From Magicicada septendecula (taxonomy: Eukaryota; Arthropoda; Insecta; Hemiptera; Cicadidae): DNA of 64,000 bases. A program made the position numbers and the translations under genes. Positions within the stretch are counted from its first letter, which is position 1; each line of letters starts with the position of its first letter. The notes under the pieces were generated by a model that was not told the origin of the DNA, ran no database searches, and was given only the letters and a program-made list of their open reading frames with translations. Shown here piece by piece: positions 22,260 through 39,146 of this stretch. The DNA lies in NCBI GenBank assembly GCA_034769895.1, contig CM068367.1, positions 121,371,927 through 121,435,926 on the forward strand, written 5' to 3'.

Positions 22260-22915
22260 CATTGTTCGTAAATGTTTTCTCACTTTATCCCTTTTTCCTG
22301 TTCTGCTCTACACGTTTTGCCTGATACAAGTTTATTGACAGAGCACACTTCCAAAGGCTTCTCTCCCAAATGGAATTCGGTGCCCTTATTGACCAACTTG
22401 TCAGCGATTTCATTCCCTCGACCCTACATGGGCGGGATCTACTGGAGTACGATAGTTTTGTTGGAAGACTTTAGATGTTTTGATGCTTAAATATTTAATG
22501 CTCTGTATTTTTGCTGACCGTTGTTGATTGAAGATAACGCTTGAATGGCAGTCTGGCAACATAAGGACCGCTTTTTGAAACGAATTTGGCGGCAGATTAG
22601 TTGTTGTAGGGCCAAATTTGTCGCTTCAGTTTCTCCGTCAAAGTTCGGTTTACATCTCCCCACTGGCACATGATGGGAAAAGAGATGACAGTATACCCCG
22701 GTACCTGTTCCAGTTTTATTCAATTTTGGACCCATCTATATATATTCTTAGCCATTCTTCTTCAGTGTAGTTTTCATTTATCACATTAGGAGCTGAGCAT
22801 TTCAAGAATGCTGGATGTGTGTCTATTTTTGTAATATTATTTGGGACAGACAGGTTGATTGATACTGAGGTAAAGTCTAGAGGGTTAGAAAGGTCTCCTA
22901 TGGGCTCCACTTTAC
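22260..22915 (-). pseudogene. LINE RNase H domain, degenerate
   Basis: Read from 22915 downward: EEEWLRIYIDGSKIE carries the first catalytic Asp (YIDGSK). After a frame break come GAGVYCHLF-like text (TGTGVYCHLFSHHVPVG) and DGETEATNLALQQLI with the catalytic Glu. Then comes TAIQALSSINN, where the usual SDSxAAIQA Asp motif is lost (read as CCQTAIQA). After further frame breaks, GNEIADKLVNKGTEFH around 22380-22430 matches the GNExAD end of RNase H. RNase H follows reverse transcriptase in Jockey/I/R1-type LINEs. Broken in several places, non-functional. Confidence 0.85.
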
Positions 22916-23079
22916 TCGGAATACTCGAAAAGTGAAAATTAGAAAGCTATATTGATAATCATTAAAAAGTTTGATATTACAGGGGTTGAAGTATGGGATA
23001 AACATAAAATCTGTAAAATAAATATAATATTGTCATGATGTTATGTCTTGATGTTTCACGGCCGGAAAGAAAACCAAAT

Positions 23080-23400
23080 GCCCATATCAGAAAAGACATA
23101 CATACTGGCAAAGACATGACAGAAGAGTTCGATAAAAAGCAATTTGCGTGGTTTGGGCTTACAGATGGTGGTTTGGCCATACAGATGGTTTGAGCATTCT
23201 AAATGAGTTTTAGAATAGAACCAAAGGTGGAAAGGAAAGCGGTGGACGAAGACTTAACTGGAAGCATAAAATGAAGAAGCTATTGTGCGAGCACGGAACG
23301 TGCAGAGAAACGTTGTTCGTAGAAACAGACAAGATTGAACATGTAAGACCACGTAAGAGATGATTAGACTAAGCTTTGGAAGCCGGAAAAGGATATTTCA
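23080..23400 (+). pseudogene. LINE C-terminal remnant
   Basis: Plus-strand text FDKKQFAWFGL, then, after frame breaks, KGGKESGGRRLNWKHKMKKL resembles the WFGHVxR...GRPRxxW end of LINE ORF2. It is short and diverged, so this is moderate evidence only. Confidence 0.5.
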
Positions 23401-24565
23401 CCTAATTCTTGTGTGGAAAAGAACATGTAGAACATTATAATGCGTTATAAACATTGCTTTGACAACTTGGATTTTCCACTGTAGAAATACTTTTCTTTAT
23501 GATAGTTTGACGAGTCTGTATACCCTACACTCAACATTGCTAGATTAAATCTGAAGCGCTTCCTGACGGAGAAATTCGGAATTACGGCTGAAAAAATAAG
23601 TAAAGGGCTTGCCATTCGCTCGCCCGTAAACAGCCAAACTGACAAGTCCAGGCTTGTTCGTTCGGGCTGTCGCACTAGGAGATTACAACAACGTTGAACA
23701 ACCCACCCCTTTGATGCTGAAGCGGCAGTTTGGCTGGAAAGTGGAAAGTTGCGCGCCGACGACTGTAAACGAAGACGCCTAGCTTATTTATACCTTATCG
23801 TTACAGGAGAGATATTGTTTTATCCATAAGACTTTTATTTCTTGTAACTTAAAGTTAACGTTATCATATTCGTTGAAGTGACACCAACACTTTTACACTT
23901 TTGTAGCCTTACGTACTGTACATAACTAGATCAATGTACCCCTTGACTTCCTTTACCTTCTATAGTGATGAGGAGAGGTACTCATTAAGCCTGGGTGTGT
24001 CCACGGCGCAGCCTTTGGTTTGGAAGCGAGTGCATTGTCAATTACGCCATCTGGATTCATGTTTTTATTTCATATTATAATAACCCCCCCCCCCTAGGAG
24101 CTAATAATATGTGAGTATAGCAAGACTGAGGTGCCATACTTGTCTAAGCCTGTTCTCTGTTAATCATCTTTTCTGTCTATCTTCCTTGATCAACTCTTTT
24201 TTTTATACCCGACGCTACTATTCGGTTTCTTCTTCCTATCAGTGGATGGCAATTGATTTGAAGGTCACATATTTTTCCAGGAAATAGATAGTGATAAAAC
24301 TCAGAGTAAATTCCATTGTTGTCAATATTTCTGCCAGCCATCAAATTCTGCTCACAGATGCAGGAAGACATGTCTTAAGTAATCCCTGGACAACGCGTGG
24401 ACAACGTTGTGTAGGAGACTGGAGAGGATGAAGGATGAGTTTTTGGCCCCGTAAAACTGTACCACTTTGGTAAAGACAAACGACTTTGAAAGAAGCCTGG
24501 CAGGACAAAAAAGACGTTGAAGTAACAGCCCCACTACTCGTTAAGTCTGTTACTATACTTTTAAC
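23401..24565. other. Anonymous DNA, end of segment U
   Basis: A poly-C run of 12-13 bases sits at about 24084. Otherwise nothing recognisable. The segment ends at the breakpoint 24565/24566. Confidence 0.5.
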
Positions 24566-24917
24566 CTGTGCAGAAGACTACTGGTACGGGTCTAGCATGG
24601 ATTGTGGAATAAATCATTAAACGCCTAAGAAATGTTTTAAACTGTCAGAAATTTCGTTTAACAAATTTATAAAATTAAATTATTATATTACACTATTCCT
24701 GCTATGCTATCCAATACTCTGTACGCACACAGATAACAGCAGTCATCAAAGTTTATAAATAACAATTTCTTAGCATAATTAAGTAATTATTAAAACTTAT
24801 CATAAATACGTCACTCAACGTGCTGCAACCAATTCGTAGAATTGACTGCTATAGTAGCAGAACACAGCTTGCATACACCTGACATTCAATTTTGGAAAGC
24901 CGAGTTTAACATTGTCA

Positions 24918-25127
24918 AAGACGGACTGATGACATCATGTTAAACGTCCCAAAAAGTTTGGTATCAAAAAAGAGAGTTTGCTACCAAACGTTTTGGGACC
25001 TTTAACACGATGCCATCACTACGTCTCTGACATGACGACCGCTCGAGTCGTCGAAACCTCAAGCAGTAGCAGAGATACAGTTTTGAACATTGGACCGCGG
25101 CCAAATATTCCGGGAGTTTTAACATAA
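24918..25127. repeat. Hairpin-bearing repeat, first copy
   Basis: GTTAAACGTCCCAAAAAGTT and its mirror (ACGTTTTGGGACCTTTAAC) form arms of about 45 bp around a short loop near 24978. The downstream part, through CGCGGCCAAATATTCCGGGAG to 25127, is repeated at 25786-25955 after the LINE. Function unknown. Duplicated in C'. Confidence 0.7.
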
Positions 25128-25136
25128 CATCTGACC

Positions 25137-25785
25137 TTCTTCTTCTTTAGCTCTACAGCCCAACGTGAGCCCTGGATTCCAACACCAATCTTCTCCAATG
25201 TCTTTTATCCATTGCTATCTCAGTGTAACCCCTCACATCCATTCTCCTGAGAACTTCTAACACATCTTCCAACCATCTTATCCTAGGTAGGCCCCTCTTT
25301 CTGGTTTTATAGATTTACGCCCTCAGGATTTTCTTTGGCATACGCTGATTATCCATCCGCACTAGGTAGCCTAGCCATTGTATTCTTTGAGCCTTTACGA
25401 ATCTTACAGTGTCCTCATGCTTCAAGAGCTTATCTATCTCCTGGTTATTTCTTATTCCCCATTCGTCATCTTCTTTAACCAGGCCATAAACATGTCTTAC
25501 GACCTTTCATTGAAACCTTCTTAGTGTTTCTTGTTCCTTTTTTATCAATATTCAAATCTCGTCTCCCTATGTAACAACCGCTATGATTGTGTGATCACAG
25601 AGTCTTATATACTTTTATTCTTGTGTTACGATTAATGATTTGCTTCTCAATAGTCCATTGTTGGCATAATATGCCCTATTTCCTATTTGTATCCTGTCAT
25701 GTGTTGTCGTGTTTATGGACCCTTCATTATCTATTATGTTACCCAGGTGTCTGAACTTATTAACTGCTTCACATGAATCTGGTTT
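25137..25785 (-). pseudogene. 5'-truncated LINE fragment
   Basis: The minus strand reads EAVNKFRHLGNIIDNEGSIN, RIQIGNRAYYANNGLLRS, then broken text to LGCRAKEEEGQ at the left. This is a thumb and C-terminal ORF2 fragment with a (GAA)n tail (CTTCTTCTTCTTT at 25138). It is related to the LINE at 45585-45990 and to that at 47310-47920. It lies exactly between the two copies of the hairpin-bearing repeat. Copy at 33474-34122. Confidence 0.85.
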
Positions 25786-27712
<1,927 letters not shown>

Positions 27713-27721
27713 ATCAAATCA
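27713..27721 (+). other. Breakpoint filler joining C to A'
   Basis: Nine bases, ATCAAATCA, lie between C and A'. With the first three bases of A' they repeat the 12-mer ATCAAATCAGTA found at 27695-27706, so the filler looks copied from the adjacent end of C. Confidence 0.85.
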
Positions 27722-27763
27722 GTATGAGCCACTGTGGACTGCCTTTAACTTGTTCCTCCCTTC

Positions 27764-28774
27764 TTCTCCTCTCATTGCCTCCTTTCCTATATCTCCTTCA
27801 TTCTTGACTGATGTCTCTCCCTCCTGTCGTCAGACCAGATGTCACCTGGCTTCTTCTTGGGTTTTCCTGAAAATCTTGAGCATTTTAAAAATTTCTTTTT
27901 GCGTGGTAAGCGTTCTCCAATGTCTTCTTGAGTAATCTGGAGTTCTTCTATGTCTTTTTCTGTTTCTTTGAACCGCGTTTTGGGGATTTTGAGCTTTCTG
28001 AAATAGTTAAAAAGTTTCCCTGTTAGTCTACCAGAATTCGTTATTTGAATATGTACGTAGAAAGTAATTATTCTTTTTCTAATTACGTCTGTGATTTTCT
28101 CAACACGTGTGTACACAGCTTATTATTGTGGCGTCTTCTGTACTGTTCTCCATCTTTTGTTGGTCCCAAGATTTTCCTTAATATTTTCTTTTCCGTGACT
28201 TGCAGTTCTTCCATCATCATTTTCTTGTTCAGAGTCAGGCACTCAGCTGCATAAAGTGGTTCTTGGCGAATTACTGTTGATTAACGCCTAAGTTTGGCAT
28301 TAATGAATATTGATTTCTTGTTATATGCATCCTTGGTTAAATGGCAAGCAACTTTCATCTTATTAAAGCGTGCTTTAATGGCTTCTTTCTCTAAGACATT
28401 TTGTTCAATAACTTTTCCGAGATAGTTGAATTTGTCAGTTCCATAGACTTGCCCATGTTTCATTTTCTTGGATATTGTCTTGATGTTTGTCATGAACTTG
28501 GTTTTTTCGAAAGAAATTTGTAAACCCGCTCTTTCGGCTTGTTCTGTCAGCAATTCCAGATGTCTAATGGCTGTTTCTACTGAATCTGACTGGCATATAG
28601 TAATATGAAACAACACAAAGAAGGAACTGTGAACTGTGTTAACCAGATCACCTGCAAACGCTAGGCAATCTCAAATTCACAGATTATCTGTGATATAGAC
28701 TAGTCTAATTTCTTGGCTGATGTGATTTTCGTTCAAAGATTTTCTCCATTCTCTAATGATTTCCGTTTTCTCTG
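27764..28774 (-). pseudogene. LINE reverse transcriptase fragment (copy in A')
   Basis: Duplicate of the 11790-12800 fragment, including the FAGD catalytic change and the thumb and C-terminal motifs. Arose by segmental duplication, not independent insertion. Confidence 0.85.
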
Positions 28775-30974
28775 TTAGATTATCAATGTTTTCTTTTCTT
28801 TATTCACGTGTTTATTACTTGATTACATTCTCCAACTGTAAATATACACTTGTACCAAGTGTCCTTCTTGAGACTATCTTTGCGCGTTTTTGTTTCGGGT
28901 TCACAGTCTCCAGCTTCAGGTATTTTTTTTTAAGATAATAACAATGCAAGACACTAGACAGAACACAATATACCACCGCCTCGGCTAAAAGGGTGACAGT
29001 CGGAAGCATTTGATGTAATAACGTGTTCTTAATAGCGCGGCACTTCCCGACACTGTCTTCTGTCTCGGTGTACCAATCAGATTTAGTATGTTAGATTACC
29101 GTTTTCGAGTCCATGTTGCAGCTGCATTACTACATATGGCCAACTGCAGCTTATAATCTTCAATGGAGCCGACCCGCCGTGTAGCCGCCATTCTGCTGGC
29201 GGTATGTTTGATGTTTGTTGTTTAATGATGTGCAGAAACATGTCAACAACATAACTACAATGAGGCAAGATAAGAGTATCCGGCCTAATGTGTCGTTCGT
29301 CGATCCGTTTAAGCCGCAGGTTAACGACGAATCATTTCCAAATTAACCAGTGGTTAGAAGGTGAGAGAGCATAAAGTGAGGGTCTAACCATTTCCCACTC
29401 GTAACCTAGAAGAAAAAGAAGAAGAAGGTGGAGGAGGAGAGAAGGAGAAGAAGAGGAAGACGCAATGAATATGGGATTCAATATTTTATGTGTAGACCTA
29501 CTTCGCATGTTAAATTTACTAACTAGGTTCACTAGATCGTCTAAACAGTATTAAATAAAGTTTAGTATCGGTATGTGAATTCTCTGTAATTCATGGAATC
29601 AGAACAAGAAGAGAAGAAGACATTCATAGAACCTAAAGTTCCGATCGTAGACTTATTTTACTAAGCGGTAATACTTCCCGCTCGGAAGGTAAAGCGACAA
29701 ATAAAAACTAGATACGCTGAGGTGGGAATCGAACACACCACAATTCAGCACGCTAACAACGCAGTACAAGAGTCGGAGCTATTTCTACTGCCACAAATCT
29801 CCGTCTCTCTCTCTCTCTCTATCTCCCTCCTTTCTGCTCTCGCTCTCTCCCAGTCTCTCTATAAACACAGACAGTTAAATTACATTTAAATTATTTTCCT
29901 CGGATATTCCAAAGTACCGAACTCTACAGTCGACAACGGTGATTTTAATTTAATTGCTGTGTATTTAGCATTTCTACAATCCCTGTCTCTTGCATTTCTC
30001 TCCTCTCTCTCCTTTTCCCTCCCTAATTCTCTCACTTCTCTTTCGTATTCTATCCTCCCTTTCCTTTTTACCTCTCTATGTTTCTTAGTCTCTTCAAGTA
30101 CCTATCATATATTTTCTTTTTCTTACTTCCTGCATTCATCACTTTGTCCATAACAATTTACTTCTTTTTCGCCAACTGTTTATCTTCGTTTACGTGCTCT
30201 GTTTGTTCGTTTGTCCTTCTGTTTATCTACTATTTATCAACTCTTTAATCTATGGTTTATACTCACTTTTTTACTTTTGTGCACGACTTTGTAATCTCTG
30301 ACAACTTCTGTATATTTTTAATGAATGGATAGCTTTTTCTGTCCTGTTTTTCTTATATTTATGTCATGTCTATGGCAATGAATGTGTATTAGAGCTTATA
30401 TTTTATCATTTGGTTACTTTATACAAACAAAAATCTTTCACATTATCAATGATTGATTTAGTTTTTGTCGAAGCAGAATTCACTCATACTTGAAATATTT
30501 TTTTCTTCAAATATATGCAAGGATTCGGCAACAAAAATTATATGCTCTCCCCGGGTATTTTTGAAAATACTAAAAGAAAGCATAACCTTTTGCATCAGTT
30601 CTACTACTTCAGATTTCCATCTTATAACTCCCATATAACCTCATAATTGTGCAGTAACAGGATTTGGTGAATGTGTGTGTCTTGATAAAAACAGAATCCT
30701 GATACAATTTCATTTATACTAGACTGTAATTCTTCATATTATTGTATTATATTATTTTTTGTTTCTTAATACAGTTTGATCGATTTGTGTGTTTAATTTT
30801 GTTAATCTTTTTTTGTAACTCAAGGAATTTATTTGATTCGTGAAGCAGCAAGCGGTCTTAGTTGTTTTTCGTGTGTGAGGGAAGTCCCAACACGGTCGTT
30901 TCAAGGGAGCCCTTATTTTGTTTCGTCACTCTATTGTGTTGTTGTAATACTGTGATCAAATAAGGATTATAAAA

Positions 30975-31359
30975 CTGAAATCATCATCATCTTCTTAAAT
31001 GTTTTAGGCTTTAGCGGCCTGTTCCTATTCCACAGTCCACCTTTTCTTAGGTCTACCAACTTTTCTTCTGCCTCTAGGGTTGTAATCTTTCGCCATCTTT
31101 GGTATTCTATTGATGTGTTGAATCCATTTTCTTCTGTATTCTTTAATCCTTTCATTAGCTGCAAAAATATCTAAATCACTTCTTATCTCTTCATTTCTTA
31201 TATGATCTCGTTTATTACACCTTTTAACTGATCTCAAAAATTTAATTTCTGCTGTTCGTATCTTCTGTTCATCTTTTTTCTTTATGACCCAAGTTTCAGA
31301 GCCATACAGTACCGTAGGTATTGCCATTGTTTCATAAAATTTTATTGTCTTGATGAAGC
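30975..31359 (-). mobile_element. 5'-truncated LINE C-terminus (copy in A')
   Basis: Duplicate of the 15001-15385 element, with the same VLYGSETW, EIKFLRSVKR and GRPKKRW motifs and the same CAT tail. Confidence 0.88.
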
Positions 31360-32886
31360 CAATAGAAAGGAGATAGAGAGAAAAGTTTAGAAACAGATGG
31401 GTGGATGGTGTGGAAGAATGAAATGCAGATATGGAAGTAAGAACATGGAGAATGCAAGCCGCTGTGCGTGATGAATAGCATGAGAATTCTAAAATTCTTC
31501 AACAGTTACAACTTCAAGAGAACAAGTATGGACAATGCATTGTCGTGAAAATAAATGAGACAAAAAATCTGCTGTGGCAATTGGTTTCGAGATCGGATTG
31601 GAAGTGGTCAGAAGTCTTCAGTCACTGCATTGTTTACGTTTGTAAATAAAACAAGATGACGTTGTGCGAACGATCAAATAATGTCGCGCGTCCCCTCGTT
31701 GCAGCGGCGCGGCGACAGCAACCAATACACCTCGATTTACATTTTATAATTAAAACAACTACAAAATAATAAAATCAGAAAGGGTTAATTTTAAAAGCGC
31801 CGTCTGTCTGCGTCTATTATTGGCGTCTGGGCATAACGACACGACCCCAGCCGAATGACTGATGAATTAAACAAGGGTGAGAGTTGAGTGACACTTGGCA
31901 GGGGCCCCTACGTTACCGAACTGAGGTGATAATATTTGTATCATCACAATGTTAATTTGTTCTTTATCTTTCATGTTTGTATTTTTTAAATATTGAATAA
32001 CAACTTTGAGTCCTAATGGAAATGATTTGCAGAAGTTGATAATAATTTGCTTCTCACCGTGAATACTAGTAACAACATAAATTTTCTATCCAGTAGAAAA
32101 CCTAAGAAACTACGACCTCATTGAGTAGCGTAACTACGGGTGGTTGGATCAGGGGGATCAATCAATCGTTTATTAATTTACAAATGTTTGTAAATTAATA
32201 AAATAAATTTAGTGTCTTCTTAATAATGACAATCACTCAATATCTGGTAAATAACGTACATATTTGCAAATCATAAAACAGTTACGCATGTATGAGAAAA
32301 CGTCAAAAACATGAGACACAAAGGATTTATAAAATTATATGGGAAGAATCTTAAATTTCTCATTTTTACTGAGGAAAGAAGGGGAGTCCAACCTTCAAGC
32401 TAGTCTTATCCCCTCCCGCCAGACTCCGCCAGGAGGACTTACTGACCTCACTTATTTTACAGATTTCGTGGTAGTGTATTTCTGATACGCTAATCGTCAT
32501 CATCATCATCATTAACAGATCTCTGCTCGCTCCTGAGCGAACGCTTCCCCTGTACCACACGATCAGAACATCCCCCCCATCTTACAAAGGAGTCAGAGTG
32601 TTTTCTTTATATCTCTTGACCTCCAACGATCCAACGTTCCACATTATCTCCAATCTACTCATCTAGCCAAATGTTGTGGACGCTTCCTTTTTCTTTCTTA
32701 ATTTTATAAACGATACCATCTTCACTCGTTCATTTGCATATGATAATTGTTTACCTATCTAGGTTTCTTATTTCTAATATATTCCTTTACAATGTCTCTC
32801 CCTCTCTCCCTTTTGTTTCTGTCCCTTGTCAAACACACACGCGCTAGATCGCACACCTACATTCAGATATGATTTAATTCAGGCTC

Positions 32887-32902
32887 AGGATTCAGGATCG
32901 CA
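32887..32902 (+). other. Breakpoint filler joining A' to C'
   Basis: The 16 bases AGGATTCAGGATCGCA occur at neither parental breakpoint. ATTCAGG repeats 32877-32883, and GATCGCAC (32896-32903) repeats 32847-32854. Two short templates from the end of A' thus account for most of the filler. Confidence 0.85.
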
Positions 32903-36003
<3,101 letters not shown>

Positions 36004-36100
36004 GTTCATTTAAGTTCAGTCACTAGTAAATGTGGGTAAATTACACAAATTTTGTTTATTGAGTAAAATTTACGTAACTACTTCCCTGTACATTTAAGCC

Positions 36101-36103
<3 letters not shown>

Positions 36104-36183
<80 letters not shown>
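36104..36183 (+). repeat. (TC)n microsatellite, 80 bp
   Basis: Pure TC dinucleotides, directly left of a minus-strand LINE 3' end. Confidence 0.97.
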
Positions 36184-36187
<4 letters not shown>

Positions 36188-36580
36188 ATTGGCCTCTTAA
36201 ATCGCAGTTAATGGAAAGTTCATCTTCTTTCCCATGTCTTTGAAGGACGCTACACTTGGTTGTCCTCTAGATTTTCCCCTTTCCTTCAGAAATGTTACTT
36301 AAGAATTGATTGTATCGTAACATGTGCCCGATCAATTTTGCCCTTCTTCTACCAATAATTTTTAAAAGTGATCTCTCTTCGTTCAGTTCTGCGAGGACTT
36401 ACTCTTTACTTTTCTTATTCCAACTCGTCCTCGTCGTTCTGCTTCAGACCCACATTTCCATTGCTTCCAGCTTCCTCCTTTCTATTTTCCGAGGGTCCAC
36501 GCCTCACACCCACAAGTTACGACCCCACACAAATGTTTTTGAGAACCTTTTCCTTACCTCCATACTTAAATGATAATTTG
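36184..36580 (-). pseudogene. LINE C-terminal remnant
   Basis: The minus strand, with frame breaks, reads LLKIIGRRRAKLIGHMLRY and then KGKIYRTTKCSVLQRH. This matches the xIGHxLRH...G..EGK..RGRP end of LINE ORF2. Multiple stops. The 3' side abuts the TC microsatellite. Confidence 0.65.
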
Positions 36581-38518
36581 TAAATAAATTCTTTTTGTTC
36601 TGAAACGCTTGCTTTGTTAGAGCTATTCTTCTCTTAATCTCTGTCCCATATCTATTTATATGTATATAAACACAGAATATGAATATATATATATGTATAT
36701 TTATACGTATATATAATTAAATGTATAATTTATATAATATATAATTTATATTTATTTAATTTACAATTTAATTATACTGTATATGTAATTAATGTTCATA
36801 TAACACATTAAAATAAGAATGAGCCAACGAGTTAATACAATTTGCAAATTAAGTGTCCCAACTAAATAAGCAATTGAAATTATAAACAATGAGCTCTGAA
36901 ATGAAACAACAGTGTAAACGGCCACGTAACAACAAATAGCCTAACAGGGTAAACAATTGCTCAGTATATTAAACTGTATTCGTATTAAATAATATTTATT
37001 GACAAAAAAATGATTGACTCGAATTGGGCACCCCTACTTATACTATCCTCTCATAAATAATTCTCCAAAAATTATGTGAAAAGCATATACGTAATATAAT
37101 TAATAAAACAATGGTTTTCAAAGAAAAAGAAGTCTATTATAAAAGATATTATTTACACTAATTTGGTTGCGTATTTCTTTAATTCTTTTCCTACCTTACT
37201 ATGTTGTTCTCTAACATGTTATTTTATACATTTCACTGTTAAATGAATAGTTTTGTTATAATTATCACGTTTATTGTCAACGTTTCTTACCCGTAAGTCG
37301 CAGTAGCAGGTACACACTGATTTAAAAAATGTTCCTGTTGAAACACAACTGTGTTGAGTTTTGCCCCCTTTGCCATTTCTACATGACCTATGATACAGAC
37401 CTACAAAATAAATTGTCTAGAACCGCTCTGTTTCCTGTTTATCATCCTCTTCTTCTATAAGCATTCTTACCACCTAACCACAGATCTTACTGCAGGTATT
37501 TGTTATGTTGTAATCATCATCGTCATCGTCATCATCATCATTATCATCCTCATCTTTACATCACGGCATAGGCAAGGTGTTGCCTGTTCCGCCTTCAATG
37601 ATCCTCCCAGCCATCTCTTCCTGGGTGAACCCACCCACACACACCTCTGTGTCCTAATTAAAATCGTTGTAATCAATGAGTTTAATTAGAACTTAAGAAC
37701 AGTTTCTAATCAGATTGAGAAAGCCAAGATGGTATGTACACATTTAAGAGATGTCAGATAAAATTAATTAAAAAAACGGTTGGACAAATAGGAGGAAAAA
37801 AGGTAAACCGAAAACTGTATGAAAAAGGAACAGGAAGAATGGAATTCGGTATGTAGGACTAACGGGCCAGAATTGCTTGGACAGACAAAGATGGAGTCTA
37901 CGTAGAATGGTAGAGATGGTGCTAACTGTAAAATCTCTCTCTACATTGATAATAAATATAATTTACAAATTTTCTTTTTGTAAAATTTATAATTATCGTT
38001 ATTCAGTCTTCACAAGTTGTGTGTACTTTACGGTAAGATGTGTCTGTTGCGTAGGGATGAAGTGGTAACGAAAGCACCTGCCGATTCCGCAACCTCACTT
38101 CACTCAATAAACTGAAAGCTTACAACGATAACGGGCGTGTTGTGCAGTCGAGCGTATTATCCGGGCGTTGAAAGGTTGTTAGGGGGACGTTGAAGGTGTT
38201 GGTAAAGTACGATAACATTAAACACCACATACACGCATACACAACGGACAAATTATTTTCTCTTTCTTAATTAAAACGTCCCGTTGTAAACAGGAATAAA
38301 ACAAATTAAAACAGGACATTCCTGTGTAAGCGCTTGTCCTCGACAGGTTAAGCGGGAGGTAAAATGCAAACGAATATTCAACGCATCGCCTTTAACAAGT
38401 TGTGATTTTATTTTTAACATATTTTTAAATTACTGTGGAAAACGAAGTGGTTTTCCCTACCCATGTTGTATATCCTTTTATACTTTGTCTGTTTGTATCT
38501 GCGTGTTTGCATGAGGAT
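36581..38518. other. Anonymous, including a very AT-rich block
   Basis: 36655-36790 is almost pure A/T with TATATA runs. A (CAT)n stretch at about 37507-37550 is followed by GGCAAGGTGTTGCCTG text that may be a LINE 3' untranslated region on the minus strand. Weak LINE-like text (DRQRWSLRRMV) occurs near 37880. Nothing firmer. Confidence 0.45.
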
Positions 38519-38649
38519 TGGGTCTTTTGCGTTATACGACCACAAAGCATTGGCATTGGCATTTTGTTCATCTTTCATTAAACTGAGTATAGTTCTCAGA
38601 ATTTGCTATCTCTGTTTACTGATTAGTTAAAAGCTGCGTCCAGTCTCGC

Positions 38650-38683
<34 letters not shown>

Positions 38684-39146
38684 TTTATACGAGTTGATTA
38701 TAGAAACAAAAGCGAGTAATGGTAAAGGCAGTCAGCGGGTCTTTTCTGTTTTGTAACAATATCATAATAGTGAAAACTTACCAAAATAATGATGTAGATC
38801 TGCATAGAAGACTTTGAAGTAGTTTTAAATTTTATTCATCAAAAACACAAATTTTATACACCAAAAACACCTAACCTAACCTAACCTATTTCCCGCACTA
38901 AATGAAATAAAGACATGTTGCTGAACGCACCGACATGACAGGAATGACCTACGACTACAGAAGGTGGAGCGATAAGATAACTTATAATTATTCTTGTATA
39001 GTGTACGACAGTCTGTAAATGAGAGAATACCATTTTAACTAATCAGTAAACCGAGATAGCAAATTCTGAGAACTATACTCAGTTTAATGAAAGATGAACA
39101 AAATGCCAATACCAATGCTTTGTGGTTGTATAACGCAAAAGACCCT
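38519..39146. mobile_element. Inverted-repeat element with about 114-bp arms
   Basis: 38519-38632 and 39032-39145 are near-identical inverted repeats (GGGTCTTTTGCGTTATAC, CATTAAACTGAGTATAGTTC, TTTACTGATTAGTTAAAA). The 400-bp interior has a (GT)n tract (38652-38682) and a CCTAA array (38870-38888). No transposase. I could not see a clear target duplication, so the class is unknown. Confidence 0.75.
38870..38888 (-). repeat. Short interstitial (TTAGG)n telomere-type repeat
   Basis: Nearly four CCTAA units. TTAGG is the canonical arthropod telomere repeat. Four units could be chance or a trace of repair. Confidence 0.6.

Larger units (their letters stand above)
16913..24565. repeat. Segment U: present between A and C, absent between A' and C'
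   Basis: This 7,653-bp interval separates A from C in the first arrangement only. At the equivalent place in the second arrangement A' is joined to C' by 16 bp of filler (32887-32902). U has no terminal inverted repeat or target duplication, so deletion or skipping of U in the second copy fits better than insertion of a transposon. Confidence 0.85.
27722..32886 (+). repeat. Segmental duplication A', copy 2 (5,165 bp)
   Basis: Counterpart of 11748-16912, same orientation, with no difference found. It therefore repeats the LINE fragments (27764-28774 and 30975-31359, minus), the tRNA-like element (29712-29789) and the palindrome (32169-32202). It is sandwiched between the two C copies. Confidence 0.97.

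Noticed and set aside
38870..38888. Former telomere fusion point
   Set aside because: Fewer than four units in one orientation is too little to infer a fusion.
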